Origin: Myxococcus stipitatus
GTDB taxonomy: Bacteria; Myxococcota; Myxococcia; Myxococcales; Myxococcaceae
DNA: 64,000 nt
Assembly (NCBI RefSeq): GCF_037414475.1
Contig: NZ_CP147913.1
Coordinates: forward strand, 9,372,501-9,436,500
Reading direction: 5' to 3'
Positions within the stretch are counted from its first letter, which is position 1, and each line of letters starts with the position of its first letter. Shown here in pieces: positions 1-9,300 of the stretch. The notes under the pieces are model-generated. The model was not told the origin of the DNA. It saw nothing but the letters and a program-made list of their open reading frames with translations, and ran no database searches. The translations under genes were made by a program, and so were the position numbers.

Positions 1-188
1 GAGACCGCGAACACCGTCTGCACGTCCTCGCTCTGCGAAGCCTTGGGCAGGTCCAGGGGGACGGCGGGGCTGTCCACCAGCCTCGCGGTGACCATGAAGA
101 TGATGAGCAGCACCAGCATGATGTCCACGAGGGGCGTGACGTTGATGCCCTCGATGAGCCCACCGCGTGGCGTGGTTCCTCCAGCCAT
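1..188 (-). CDS. exbD: ExbD/TolR biopolymer transport protein (partial, 3' end outside window)
   Basis: The first 62 codons are visible, starting at the ATG complementary to 186-188. The protein has a short cytoplasmic N-terminus, then the ExbD signature INVTPLVDIMLVLLIIFMV: one membrane helix whose aspartate (in PLVDIML) is the proton-path residue known for this family. ExbD works with ExbB in the inner membrane to pass proton-motive force to a TonB-type protein and so to outer-membrane receptors. It starts 2 nt after the exbB stop and so sits at the distal end of the siderophore operon. A TolR role is possible from sequence alone, but the neighbouring TonB-dependent receptor favours ExbD. 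Confidence 0.9.
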   Translation of the reverse strand, partial: MAGGTTPRGGLIEGINVTPLVDIMLVLLIIFMVTARLVDSPAVPLDLPKASQSEDVQTVFAV

Positions 189-190
189 GG

Positions 191-895
191 TCAGGCGCCT
201 CCCTGGCCCGCGGGCATCCGTGCGCCATGGGGAGGCTTGGCCTGCTCGCGCGCGGAGACGTAGGCCAGCACCAGGTTGGTCAGCGCCTCGGCGTCGGAGA
301 GGATGCTGGCGATGCGCCGCTGGAAGTAGTTGTAGGCCGCGACGGCGGGGAGGGCGACGCCGATACCCACGGCCGTGGCGACCAGTGCCTCGGCGATGCT
401 GCCCATCACCAGGTTGGAAGCGACCTGATTCGCTCCACCCACGGGGGCGCCCTTCGTCTGGCTCAGCGCCTCGAACGCGAGCAGTACGCCGATGACGGTG
501 CCGAACAGGCCGATGAACGGCGCGTTGTTTCCCAGCGTGCCCAGGAAGGCGAGCCGGTTCTCGAGCGTGGAGCGCTCGATGGCGAGCGCGCTCTGCATGC
601 CCTTCTCGGCGGCCGTCATGCCCTGCGGGGCCAGGCGCAGACCCGCGCGAGCGACCGAGGCGCCGACGGACGTGCGCTTCTCGAGCTTGGAGATGGCCGC
701 CGGGAAGTCGCCGCTCGCCAGCGTCTCCTCGAGCGCGCCGGACAGCTCGCGGATGCGGTCCTGCTTGGTGCGGAAGACAAGCCAGCGCTCGACGATGACG
801 CCGATGCTCACCAGGGAGAGCGCGAACAGGAGCCAGAGCACCCAGTTCGCGCCCCACTTCACGAAGACATCCTTGACGATTTCGACGATGTGCAT
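191..895 (-). CDS. exbB: ExbB/MotA/TolQ-family proton channel
   Basis: This 234-residue protein has the family layout. An N-terminal helix (about residues 15-35, WVLWLLFALSLVSIGVIVER) is followed by a long cytoplasmic loop and two closely packed helices. The first carries the GLFGTVIGV motif, and the second lies in EALVATAVGIGVALPAVAAYN. In the known complex ExbB forms a pentamer around ExbD and energises TonB-dependent transport at the inner membrane. It lies 66 nt after the lipoprotein gene and just before exbD, with mxcH upstream, so import of the ferric siderophore is the likely job. Confidence 0.92.
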   Translation of the reverse strand: MHIVEIVKDVFVKWGANWVLWLLFALSLVSIGVIVERWLVFRTKQDRIRELSGALEETLASGDFPAAISKLEKRTSVGASVARAGLRLAPQGMTAAEKGMQSALAIERSTLENRLAFLGTLGNNAPFIGLFGTVIGVLLAFEALSQTKGAPVGGANQVASNLVMGSIAEALVATAVGIGVALPAVAAYNYFQRRIASILSDAEALTNLVLAYVSAREQAKPPHGARMPAGQGGA

Positions 896-961
896 GGTTG
901 GTTTCCCGAGGTTCGGGTTCGCCGCACGTCAGGGACGCCGCGGTGACTTCCTTGAGTCAGC

Positions 962-2188
962 TCAACGCAGTTGCAGGAAGGAGAACACCAACCCCTGCGT
1001 GGTGAAGACGAGCTTGCCGCTCTTGTCCGTCAGCTCACGGACGTTCGTCACCGACGAGTTGTTGGTGAACTCGGTGAAGAGGACCCGATCATCGGCCGCG
1101 TCGAAGAGGAAGGTGCTGCCGGTGCTCGCGGGCAGGGTGGAGACCTCGGTCGCGGCGAACGTGCTCAGGTTGAGCTGCCAGAACTTCCACGCCGGGGCGC
1201 TGGCCATCGCGCGGGGGTGCATGCCCTCGCGCAGCGACGGGTGGGTGTCGTCCAGCACGCGCAGATACGCGGTGCCGGACGGACCGGGCAGCAGCGAGCC
1301 CGTGGCCTTGCCGTTGGTCAGCGAGCCCAGCGCCCGGAGGAACGTCTTGTCGAACGCCTGGGTCTGCGCGTCGAAGCGCAGCAGGCAGGGCTCCGGAGCG
1401 GCGGCGATGCCCGCGGTGCGGAACACGGCGGCGCCGTACGCCTCCGTGGCCAGATAGACCTGGCCATCCGGTCCCACGACGCCATCGCGCACGTAGCCGC
1501 AGCGGTCGTCGGTGACGAGGGTGATGGCGTCATTCTCGGGGTTCACCACGATGACGCCGGCCTTCGAGGTGATGCCGACGCTCGAGCTTGGGCGCCAGCC
1601 CACGGGGATGAGGATCTTGTTCGCCGTGCGCACCGGAAGCGACGCGAACGTGCTGACCGCGCCCGCGATGGTCAAGCCCGGGAGCGCGACGGCGTTGGTC
1701 ACCTGCATCGTGGTGGGGTTCCACACGATGACCTGCGCCGTGCGGCCGTCGACGTAGTACGCCTTCGTGGCCGAGGCGAACTGGAACTGGTGCTGGTACT
1801 CGCCAATGGAGCTGACGCCGCGGCCCGAGAAGCTCACCTCGCCGTCCTGTGCGAGCTTCCCGTCGGCGGTCAGCTTGTACCGCGTCACGATGGCGCCTTC
1901 GCTGCTCGCCACGTACAGGTGGCCGGACTTCGAGATGCCAGCACCCAGCGCGCGGCCGGGAATCTCCGTGGCGTTCTCCAGCGAGAGCGCCGCGGTCTGG
2001 TCGACCTTGTTCATCAGGACGACGTAGCTCTGCGTCTCGTCGGTGGTGCTCACCTGGGTGATGGCGGCGTAGACCGCGCCGTCACCCACGCCCTGTCCGT
2101 CCTTGTCGTCGCCGCAGCCCGCGAACAGGCTCAGCGCGAGTGCCGCCGCGGTGATGTGTGGGAAGGAGAAGCATGAAGCGACGTTCAT
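962..2188 (-). CDS. Siderophore-locus lipoprotein, probable beta-propeller (DUF4374-like)
   Basis: This 408-residue predicted lipoprotein has a signal peptide ending in lipobox LFAGC with the lipidated cysteine at residue 25. The body has repeated strand-rich segments (for example SGHLYVASSEG and QVYLATEAYG), as expected of a beta-propeller. Its N-terminal part resembles DUF4374 lipoproteins that neighbour TonB-dependent receptors in Bacteroidetes; this is judged by eye and is not certain. It lies 54 nt after mxcH and 66 nt before exbB, so I infer a surface or periplasmic protein that binds the ferric siderophore. The start ATG is preceded by an AAAGGA-type ribosome site inside a short inverted repeat (2196-2208). 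Function is unproven. Confidence 0.75.
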   Translation of the reverse strand: MNVASCFSFPHITAAALALSLFAGCGDDKDGQGVGDGAVYAAITQVSTTDETQSYVVLMNKVDQTAALSLENATEIPGRALGAGISKSGHLYVASSEGAIVTRYKLTADGKLAQDGEVSFSGRGVSSIGEYQHQFQFASATKAYYVDGRTAQVIVWNPTTMQVTNAVALPGLTIAGAVSTFASLPVRTANKILIPVGWRPSSSVGITSKAGVIVVNPENDAITLVTDDRCGYVRDGVVGPDGQVYLATEAYGAAVFRTAGIAAAPEPCLLRFDAQTQAFDKTFLRALGSLTNGKATGSLLPGPSGTAYLRVLDDTHPSLREGMHPRAMASAPAWKFWQLNLSTFAATEVSTLPASTGSTFLFDAADDRVLFTEFTNNSSVTNVRELTDKSGKLVFTTQGLVFSFLQLR

Positions 2189-2242
2189 GGAGGAGGTCCT
2201 TTCAGGACAGCAGCGAGGAATGACGAGACAGAGGGGCGTGAC

Positions 2243-4909
2243 TCAGAGCTCCGCGACCACCTTCGCGGAGACACTTCGGCCGGGCCGCTGCACCCCCATG
2301 AAGTCCATGGCGGTGGCGTCGGTGAGGTTCTGCACGTCGACCGTCCAGCTGAGGGTCGCGCGCGCGGTCCGGGTGACGTACGTGAGGGCCAGCGAGTGGA
2401 GGAGTTGGGCCTCGATGTTCTGCTTCGAGCCCTGCGTGCCCAACTTCTCCCAGCCCCGGTAGAACGAATGGATGTAGCGGGTGTGCCAGGTCAATGACAG
2501 CTCATCGCGCGACGACGCCACGCCGCTCAACTGGAACCGGGCGCTCCCGTTGGCGAGCAGGGCAGGGCGGTTGGGGATGCGCTGGCCATCGAAGGTGCCG
2601 AAGGCGCCTTCACTGGAGGCATTGCGGATGTCCTGCCACGTGACGTTTCCGTCGAGTGAGAGGAATTGCTCTGGCGACGTCCAGCCCACCGCGCCCATCG
2701 CGCCCAGGCTGCGCGCCGCGAAGACGTTCTGGTAGGTGAAGTACCCCTCGCGCCCCAGCGGAATGATGAGCTGGTCGGTGAAGCGGGCGAAGCCCATCAC
2801 GCTGCCCCGGAAGAATCCGCATGCCGTCTCGCGAGTGTCGAGCGCCAGCTCCAGGTTGAAGTTGTGGCTCGTCTCCGGCTTCAGGTCGAGGTTCGTGTCG
2901 ATGAGGATGCCGTCGCCGAAGATCTCGTCGGGCCGGGGCAGGCGCGTGGCCCACTCGTACGCGGCCTTGGCGGTGAGCTGGGATGACAGCCGGTAGCGGA
3001 GTGCGTCTCCGACCCCGAAGGTGAAGGTGTCCCGGTTCGCGGGGGCGAAGGTGTTGTCGGGCAGGAGCCGGTCCGCGCGGGCCAACTGCGTGTAGCTCTT
3101 GGCGAAGGCGATGTTCTCCAGTCGCTCATCCAGCGCGTCGAGCTCGTGCTCCAGCCCCACGACTTGCGAGTAGAGGTTTCGCCGCGCGGTGAGCGGGTCG
3201 ACCTTGCCGAGCGCGGTGAGTGCCCGGTCTTCGCCATCCCGGCTCACGAACGTGGGCGCCGCCGTCACGCGGAGCATCTGCCCAGGCGCGAGACTCCAGC
3301 CCAGGTTGAGCCGTGCGAAGCCCGTGTGCTGGCCCACGCGGCGGTTGATGGCCCGGTCCTCCAGCTCTCCGGGTTGAGGGAGCTCGGCGACACACTGGCC
3401 GAACCAGTCATACGCACAGGTGCCCAGGTCCGTGAGGCGCGCGCGACGGAAGACATAACCTCCCACCGCGTCTACGAGGATGCCGGTGGCGTAGGTCTGC
3501 TCGAAGCGGAGTGTCGCGCCCCCAGAGCTGTTGCCGGAGTCGACCTCGCCGTAAGCCGTCTTCATCGTCGTGTCGTGCTGAATCTCCTTTGTGGAGGTGG
3601 ACGCGTAGGCGCGGAGGATGAGCCTGCGGGCCCAGGGCCTGTTCACGAAGCCCACCTCGACTCCTCCGCCTCCCGCGCGGAATCCATCGTGGAAGCGTGG
3701 CAGGCGCTCCTCGATGACTCGCCCAGAGGGGTCCCCCACCTTCACGTCGACGGCGTAATCGTTGGGGCTGGAGTCGAAGAATCCACTGGCGCGCAGCAGC
3801 AGGCCCGTGGAGCCGGAGACATGCTGGGCGCTCGCCGTCACCCGGTGCGTTTCGAAGGAGCCCATCTCGTAGGACGCGGAGGCCTTCGTGCCTTCGACGT
3901 TCTCCGGCGTGACAATCTGCACCGCGCCACCCAGTGCGTCCGCGCCGAAGCGCACGGGCACCACGCCCTGGTACAATTCCAGACGCTGGACGAGGTTGAC
4001 GGGGACGTTCGCGAAGTCCGGGCCGAAGCCCGCGAGCTCCAACGGGACACCGTCGATGAAGAAGCGGACTTGATCGTCCGCGAGTCCCGCGAGGGAGACG
4101 CGCGCGCGGCTGCCCAGGCCTCCGGCGCGACGGACCCCCACACCTTCGGCCCGGGCGAGGGCCTGGCCCATGTCCACGGCCTCGCGCTGGAGGTTCTCCG
4201 TCTCGATGACCTTGACCGCTTCGGCGGAGCGGCGCTTTCGCTCGGCGGCGGACTCGCCCTCCACGGTGACGTCGATGGCGTCCATGCTCACATCGACCGC
4301 GGGCTGCTGCCCGGTGGCGAGAGGGGCTTCCACGAGCGGCGCGACGGGCGCGGCCGGAGAGGGAGTGGGCGCGGTCGCGCTGGGAGAAGGTTCGGCCGGG
4401 GAGGGAGATGGATCGGCCGGGGAGGGAGTGCGGGCGCCCCCGCTAGGAGAAGGTTTGGCTGGCGAGGAGGAGGGGTCGGCCGGGAGGCGGAACTCGTAGC
4501 TGTAGGCGATGCGTGAGGGGACTGCGATGCCATCGCGCATCGCCGGCGCGAAGCGGAATCGCAGGGCGGCCTCTCGAGCTGCTTCGTCGAAGCCATGTCC
4601 CCGGGGCTCGATGACTTGCGCCTCGGTGACTGCGCCTTGCGCATCGAGCGTCAGCTTCAGGCGCACCGTCGTCTCCAGCCGGGCCTGCTCCGCCTCGGGT
4701 GGGTAGGCCGCCTCGGCGAACGTCACCAACGTGGGCGGGACGATGGAGGGCGCCGCGTGTGACTCAATCACTGGCGAGGCCGGCGCCACCTGCGCGAGGG
4801 CAGGCGCCGCACTTGAGAGCCAAGCGAACAGCGCCACGGCACTCCACGTCCGGCCCAGCCGAGGGCTCCAGCGTGCCAAGGGTATTATGAAAATGGTTTT
4901 CATTTTCAT
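2243..4909 (-). CDS. mxcH: TonB-dependent siderophore receptor with an N-terminal TonB-like domain (MxcH type)
   Basis: The protein is about 888 residues. A signal peptide ends near ALAQ (about residue 39). Residues 58-143 look like a TonB C-terminal domain (YPPEAEQARLETTVRLKLTL and the FRFAPAMRDG segment). Residues 144-200 are a Pro/Ser-rich linker. A TonB-box-like DAIDVTVEG follows at about 209-217, then a plug domain and an outer-membrane beta-barrel. Receptors of this family import ferric chelates; the siderophore genes upstream imply ferric myxochelin. The start is uncertain. ATG at 4909 has only a weak ribosome site and the Fur-like operator overlaps its first codons, so TTG at 4879, just before the signal peptide core, is an alternative. 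Confidence 0.9.
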   Translation of the reverse strand: MKMKTIFIIPLARWSPRLGRTWSAVALFAWLSSAAPALAQVAPASPVIESHAAPSIVPPTLVTFAEAAYPPEAEQARLETTVRLKLTLDAQGAVTEAQVIEPRGHGFDEAAREAALRFRFAPAMRDGIAVPSRIAYSYEFRLPADPSSSPAKPSPSGGARTPSPADPSPSPAEPSPSATAPTPSPAAPVAPLVEAPLATGQQPAVDVSMDAIDVTVEGESAAERKRRSAEAVKVIETENLQREAVDMGQALARAEGVGVRRAGGLGSRARVSLAGLADDQVRFFIDGVPLELAGFGPDFANVPVNLVQRLELYQGVVPVRFGADALGGAVQIVTPENVEGTKASASYEMGSFETHRVTASAQHVSGSTGLLLRASGFFDSSPNDYAVDVKVGDPSGRVIEERLPRFHDGFRAGGGGVEVGFVNRPWARRLILRAYASTSTKEIQHDTTMKTAYGEVDSGNSSGGATLRFEQTYATGILVDAVGGYVFRRARLTDLGTCAYDWFGQCVAELPQPGELEDRAINRRVGQHTGFARLNLGWSLAPGQMLRVTAAPTFVSRDGEDRALTALGKVDPLTARRNLYSQVVGLEHELDALDERLENIAFAKSYTQLARADRLLPDNTFAPANRDTFTFGVGDALRYRLSSQLTAKAAYEWATRLPRPDEIFGDGILIDTNLDLKPETSHNFNLELALDTRETACGFFRGSVMGFARFTDQLIIPLGREGYFTYQNVFAARSLGAMGAVGWTSPEQFLSLDGNVTWQDIRNASSEGAFGTFDGQRIPNRPALLANGSARFQLSGVASSRDELSLTWHTRYIHSFYRGWEKLGTQGSKQNIEAQLLHSLALTYVTRTARATLSWTVDVQNLTDATAMDFMGVQRPGRSVSAKVVAEL
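4887..4903 (-). promoter_or_regulatory. Fur-box-like operator at mxcH
   Basis: The core ATGAAAATGGTTTTCAT is nearly a perfect palindrome (TGAAAA-TGG-TTTTCA arms) and stands out as AT-rich in GC-rich DNA. A TTGACA hexamer lies 40 nt upstream (4943-4948 on the minus strand), so the site would sit just after the transcription start. It overlaps the 5' end of mxcH. The layout matches the sites at mxcD and mxcC. Fur binding is inferred. Confidence 0.7.
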
Positions 4910-4963
4910 TTGCGAGATGCGTGTATTCCCTTGCCTACAAGCTGTCAAGAATTGAAGGGAGTC

Positions 4964-6340
4964 CTAGGCCGCCCTGGCGCGGGGGCTTTTCAAGGCGTGC
5001 AGTTTCTCTGCGACCAGAAAGGAAAGCTGGAGTGCCTGGTCCGCGTTGAGGCGGGGGTCGCAATGTGTGTGATAGCGGCTGGAAAGGTCGTCCTCGGTGA
5101 CGGCCCAAGGCCCGCCCAGGCACTCGGTGACGTTCTGTCCTGTCATTTCGAGGTGGATGCCGCCTGGGTGGACACCCTCGGCCGCGGCGACCTGGAGGAA
5201 GGTTTTCACCTCGGAGAGGACGCGGTCGAAGGAGCGCGTCTTGTAGCCATTGCTGGCCTTGTGGGTGTTGCCGTGCATCGGGTCTGTGGACCAGATGACG
5301 GGGCGGCCATCCTGACGCGTGACGGCCATCAGTCGTGGCAGGCATTCGGCGGCTCTGTCCGCGCCGAAGCGGCCAATGAGGGTGAGCCGGCCTGGGATGG
5401 CGTCTGGGTTGAGGACGTCCATCAATCGCAGCAGGTCATCGGGTTCGAGGGTGGGGCCACACTTGAGGCCAATGGGGTTACGGATGCCCCGCATGAACTC
5501 CACATGGCCGCCGTCGAGCTGGCGGGTGCGCTCGCCAATCCAGAGCATGTGGGCGGAGGCGTCGTACCAGTGGTGGGTGGTGGCCTCCATGCGTGTGAGG
5601 GATTCCTCGAAGTTGAGGAGCAAGGCTTCGTGACTGGTGAAGAGCTCCACGGCCGGCGGCGCGGGAGTGTGCTCGGGGGCGGGGCACAACGCGCTCATGA
5701 AGCAGAGCGATTCGAAGATGGAGTCCGCGAGCTTGCGGTACGGATCCGCCTGCGAAGAGGCCGCGACGAAGTCGAGTGTCCACCGGTGGAGGTTGCAGAG
5801 GTCCTCGTAGCCGCCGCCGGAGTAGGCGCGCAGCAGGTTCAGCGTGGCGGAGGACTGGTGATAGGCCTTGAGCAGACGCCCGGGGTCCGGCATCCGCTCG
5901 GCGGCGTCGAAGTCCATGCCGTTGATGATGTCGCCCCGGTATGCGGGAAGGGTGACGCCGTTGAGCGTCTCCACGGGGCTGGAGCGAGGCTTGGCGAACT
6001 GGCCCGCGATGCGGCCGACCTTCACCACGGGCCGTCCCCCCGCGAAGGTGAGGACGATGGCCATCTGGAGGATGAGGCGAAACATGTCCCGGATGTTGTC
6101 GGTGGTGAACTCCTTGAAGCTCTCCGCGCAGTCGCCGCCCTGAAGGAGGAAGGCCTTGCCCTGGGACACCTGGGCCAGCGCGGCGGTGAGGCGCCGCGTC
6201 TCCGCGGGGTGCACCAGGGGCGGGAGCTTGGACAGCTCGGACTCGACGCGGGCGAGGGCGCGCATGTCCGGATAGTCATCCGGCATGTACTTCACGGGCT
6301 TCTCGCGCCACGTGCGAGGGTTCCAGGTTCGATTCGTCAC
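4964..6340 (-). CDS. Class II 3-deoxy-D-arabino-heptulosonate-7-phosphate synthase
   Basis: This 458-residue protein has the plant/Mycobacterium-type (class II) DAHP synthase length and motifs. They are GGDCAESF (metal-binding cysteine), [26 protein letters not shown], the [14 protein letters not shown] segment and DPMHGNTH. It condenses phosphoenolpyruvate with erythrose 4-phosphate, the first shikimate-pathway step leading to chorismate. The GTG start at 6340 overlaps the mxcG stop, so the two are translationally coupled. Its place inside the operon suggests a dedicated copy that boosts chorismate for 2,3-dihydroxybenzoate under iron limitation; a DAHP synthase gene is also reported in the Stigmatella myxochelin locus. 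I see no extra regulatory domain. Confidence 0.93.
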   Translation of the reverse strand: MTNRTWNPRTWREKPVKYMPDDYPDMRALARVESELSKLPPLVHPAETRRLTAALAQVSQGKAFLLQGGDCAESFKEFTTDNIRDMFRLILQMAIVLTFAGGRPVVKVGRIAGQFAKPRSSPVETLNGVTLPAYRGDIINGMDFDAAERMPDPGRLLKAYHQSSATLNLLRAYSGGGYEDLCNLHRWTLDFVAASSQADPYRKLADSIFESLCFMSALCPAPEHTPAPPAVELFTSHEALLLNFEESLTRMEATTHHWYDASAHMLWIGERTRQLDGGHVEFMRGIRNPIGLKCGPTLEPDDLLRLMDVLNPDAIPGRLTLIGRFGADRAAECLPRLMAVTRQDGRPVIWSTDPMHGNTHKASNGYKTRSFDRVLSEVKTFLQVAAAEGVHPGGIHLEMTGQNVTECLGGPWAVTEDDLSSRYHTHCDPRLNADQALQLSFLVAEKLHALKSPRARAA

Positions 6341-9300
6341 GGGGAGGCCGTTTCCAAGGAAGCGCCAGGCGCCGGCGGAAGCAGTCCGCGTGCGACGCAG
6401 GTGTTGAGGTATCGGAAGAAGAGGTCGCGATTCGCCGGGGGACACGTGATGCCGGTGCCCTCCAGGCTCTGGTGCAGCCGTTGACAGCGGACGGGGCCCA
6501 GTCCGAAGGCGGGCTCCGACGAGGTGCTGGAGCGCAGGTCGAAGAAGGCCAGCGTGGTGGTGTTGTCGGCCGTGCCCGCGCGCTCGGCCACGCGTGCTCG
6601 CCACTCGGGGATGGGGGCCATCTCCACGGGGTAGCCGTACTCTCGGACCCAGCGGAACAGCTCTGACAGCCGGACGTCCGGCACGGGCGTCAGGTTGAAC
6701 ACGGCGCCAGGCGTGGCGCGGCGTGAGAGTGCGACGATGGCCCGGGCCACGTAGTCCACGGGGGTCCATGTCTCCCCCACGTCCAGCAGCGGGAGCGAGC
6801 CGGAGGGAACACCCGCGAGCAGGATGCGCCAGACGAGGTCCTGGGGATTGACGAGGGCGGTGTCGCTCGCGCCGACGACGCGGCCCAGGCGGTAGACGGC
6901 GACGGGCACGCCTCGCTCGGAGGCCTGCTGGACCAGCCGTTCCGCGACCCACTTGCTCTGTTGATAGCCATCACGCAGGCCCGCGTGTGCGGGGACGAAA
7001 TCCTCGGGGACCTCCGGGCTCACGTTCGCCTGCGGCGCGACGGCGAGTGTGGACACGTAGTGGAACGGCTTGATGGGAGCGATGGCCGCCAGCCGCAGCA
7101 ACTCGCGAGTGCCCTGGACGTTGACCGCCTGCACGCTGCCGTACTCGCGGACGACGCTCACCACCGCGGCGTTGTGGAGGATGACGTCACACTCCGCGGC
7201 CAGTCCGTGAAAGCGCGCTGGCTCGAGCCCAAGCCAGGGACGGGTGAGGTCCGAAGGGAGCGCCACCACGCGGTCCGCGAGGCTCGGTGGGGAGAGTTCT
7301 TGCGAGGAGAGTGCCGCGCGGACGCGTGCCATGGCCTGCGCTTCATCGCGTGCTCGGACGAGGCAGACCACGCGTGCTTGCGTCTGCCGCAGGAGCTGGT
7401 CGAGCAGATGTGCGCCGACGAAGCCCGTGGCCCCGGTGAGCAGCACTTGCCGCGGCGCGGGGAGGAGTGACTCGAAGCTCGCGTGTGAATGTGTCGCGGG
7501 CACGTGGGCTGTCCTGGGGACAATCTCCTCGGACAGTTCGGCGTCGGCGAGCATCGTGCTGCTCGGGCCCGGGGTGTCCACGCCCACGCTCTCTCCATGC
7601 TCGAGTGTTTGAGCGAGCGCGGCGGCGGTGGGGTGGCGGAACACGGTGGCGACGGCAACCTCGCGGCCCAGCGCGATGCCGAGCCGATTGGCTACCTGGA
7701 TGCTTTGAAGGGACTGGCCGCCCCGGTCGAAGAAGTCGTCCTGTGGCGTCAAATCCGTCGCGCCGAGGACTTCTTCCCAGATGCCCAACACCACGCGCTC
7801 CAGTTCGGTGGTGGTTGGGGTGGAGGTGGAGGCGCGCTCGACCGAGATGGCCTTGCGCAGGGCGGCACGGTCGATCTTCCCTGTGCTGGTGCGTGGCAAC
7901 AGTTCGGTGAAGACGATGACTCCCGGCACCATGGGCGCGGGGAGGTGGGCGAGCAAGTGCTTGCGGAGGTCTCCGGCGGACGGAGCGGGTGCCTCCGCGA
8001 CGACGTGTGCACACAGACGGCGCGAGCCTCCGGGGAGCTGTTGTCCCACCACCGCGGCTTCTCGCACGCCTGGGTGGCCGAGCAGCACTGTCTCCACTTC
8101 CGCGGGGTCGATGCGGTGTCCGCTGATCTTCAGCTCGTCGTCCACGCGCCCCACGAATACGAGCTGCCCGTCCTCTCGCATCCGAGCCTTGTCGCCGGTG
8201 CGGTAGGCGCGCGGTTGGTCCGGCAGCGCGGTCAGCGGAATGAAGCGGGCCCGGTCCAGCTCCGGGCGCCCCAGGTATCCGCGTGCGAGGGCTCCACCCA
8301 TCAGGCAGAGCTCGCCCTCGGTGCCCTTGGCGACGATGCGCCCCTGCGCGTCGATGAGCGCGGCGCGAACGCCGGGGAGCGGCCGACCGATGGGGATTTC
8401 ATCCCGTTCGTCGGAGGTTGGACCCTCGGCGCCTTCGAGCGAGGCAGTGGTCGCGACCACCGTGGCCTCCGTGGGGCCATAGGTGTTGAGCAACTGGACA
8501 CTGGAGCCAACGGAGGCACGCCAGCGTGCGACGCGCTCGGGGAGGGCCGCCTCGCCGCCGATGATGATGATGCGCACGGAGGAGGGCAGGCTCGCGGCCT
8601 CCGTGGAGATGGCGTAGGCCAGCTCGTGCCAGAACGCGGTGGGCAGGTCCAACACGGTGATGCCGTATACGGCGCAGGCTTCGAGCAGCCGGGGCACGGA
8701 CTGGAGCATCTCGTCCGTGCGCAACACCAGGCGTGCACCGGCACACAGCGTCAGGAAGATCTCCTCGACGCTCGCGTCGAAGTGCAGCGGCGCGAACTGG
8801 AGGACGCGGTCCTCGCGGTGCAGACCGTAGCGCTGCGTGGCCCCGGCGACGAAGTGGGCCAGGGCGTCATGGGCGATCTGGACGCCGTTGGGTTGTCCGG
8901 TCGACCCGGACGTGTAGATGACATACGCGAGCCGCTCGCCTTCGGAGCGAGAGGGCGTGGACTCGGTGGTTGGTGCCGCCTCCCGCCGCTGGATGGCCAG
9001 GTGGCCCGCGGGCCGGGGATTGGCCTCCGTGGCGGAGGCGGGGACGACCCGCAGTGACGGCGCTGCGTCATCGAGGATGGCCGCCGCGCGAGACTCAGGG
9101 CCGTTCGGGTCCAACGGGAGATAGCCCGCGCCGGAGTAGAGGATGCCCAGCGAGGCGACCACCGCATCGAGCCCTCGTGGCATCTTCACCGCCACGGGCG
9201 TATCGGCACGGACCCCCTCGGCGGCGAGACGCGCCGCGAGCTCCTGCACTCGCTGCCAGAGTTCCCGATAGGTCAGGCGGTGCGCTCCGTGCTCCACCGC

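Noticed and set aside
3146-4516. Long open frame on the plus strand opposite mxcH
   Set aside because: Its translation is Arg/Gly/Ala-rich with no domain. It is a third-position GC shadow of the real receptor gene.
7489-9057. Long plus-strand open frame opposite mxcG
   Set aside because: It lies fully within a well-supported NRPS adenylation region and shows no motif; compositional shadow.
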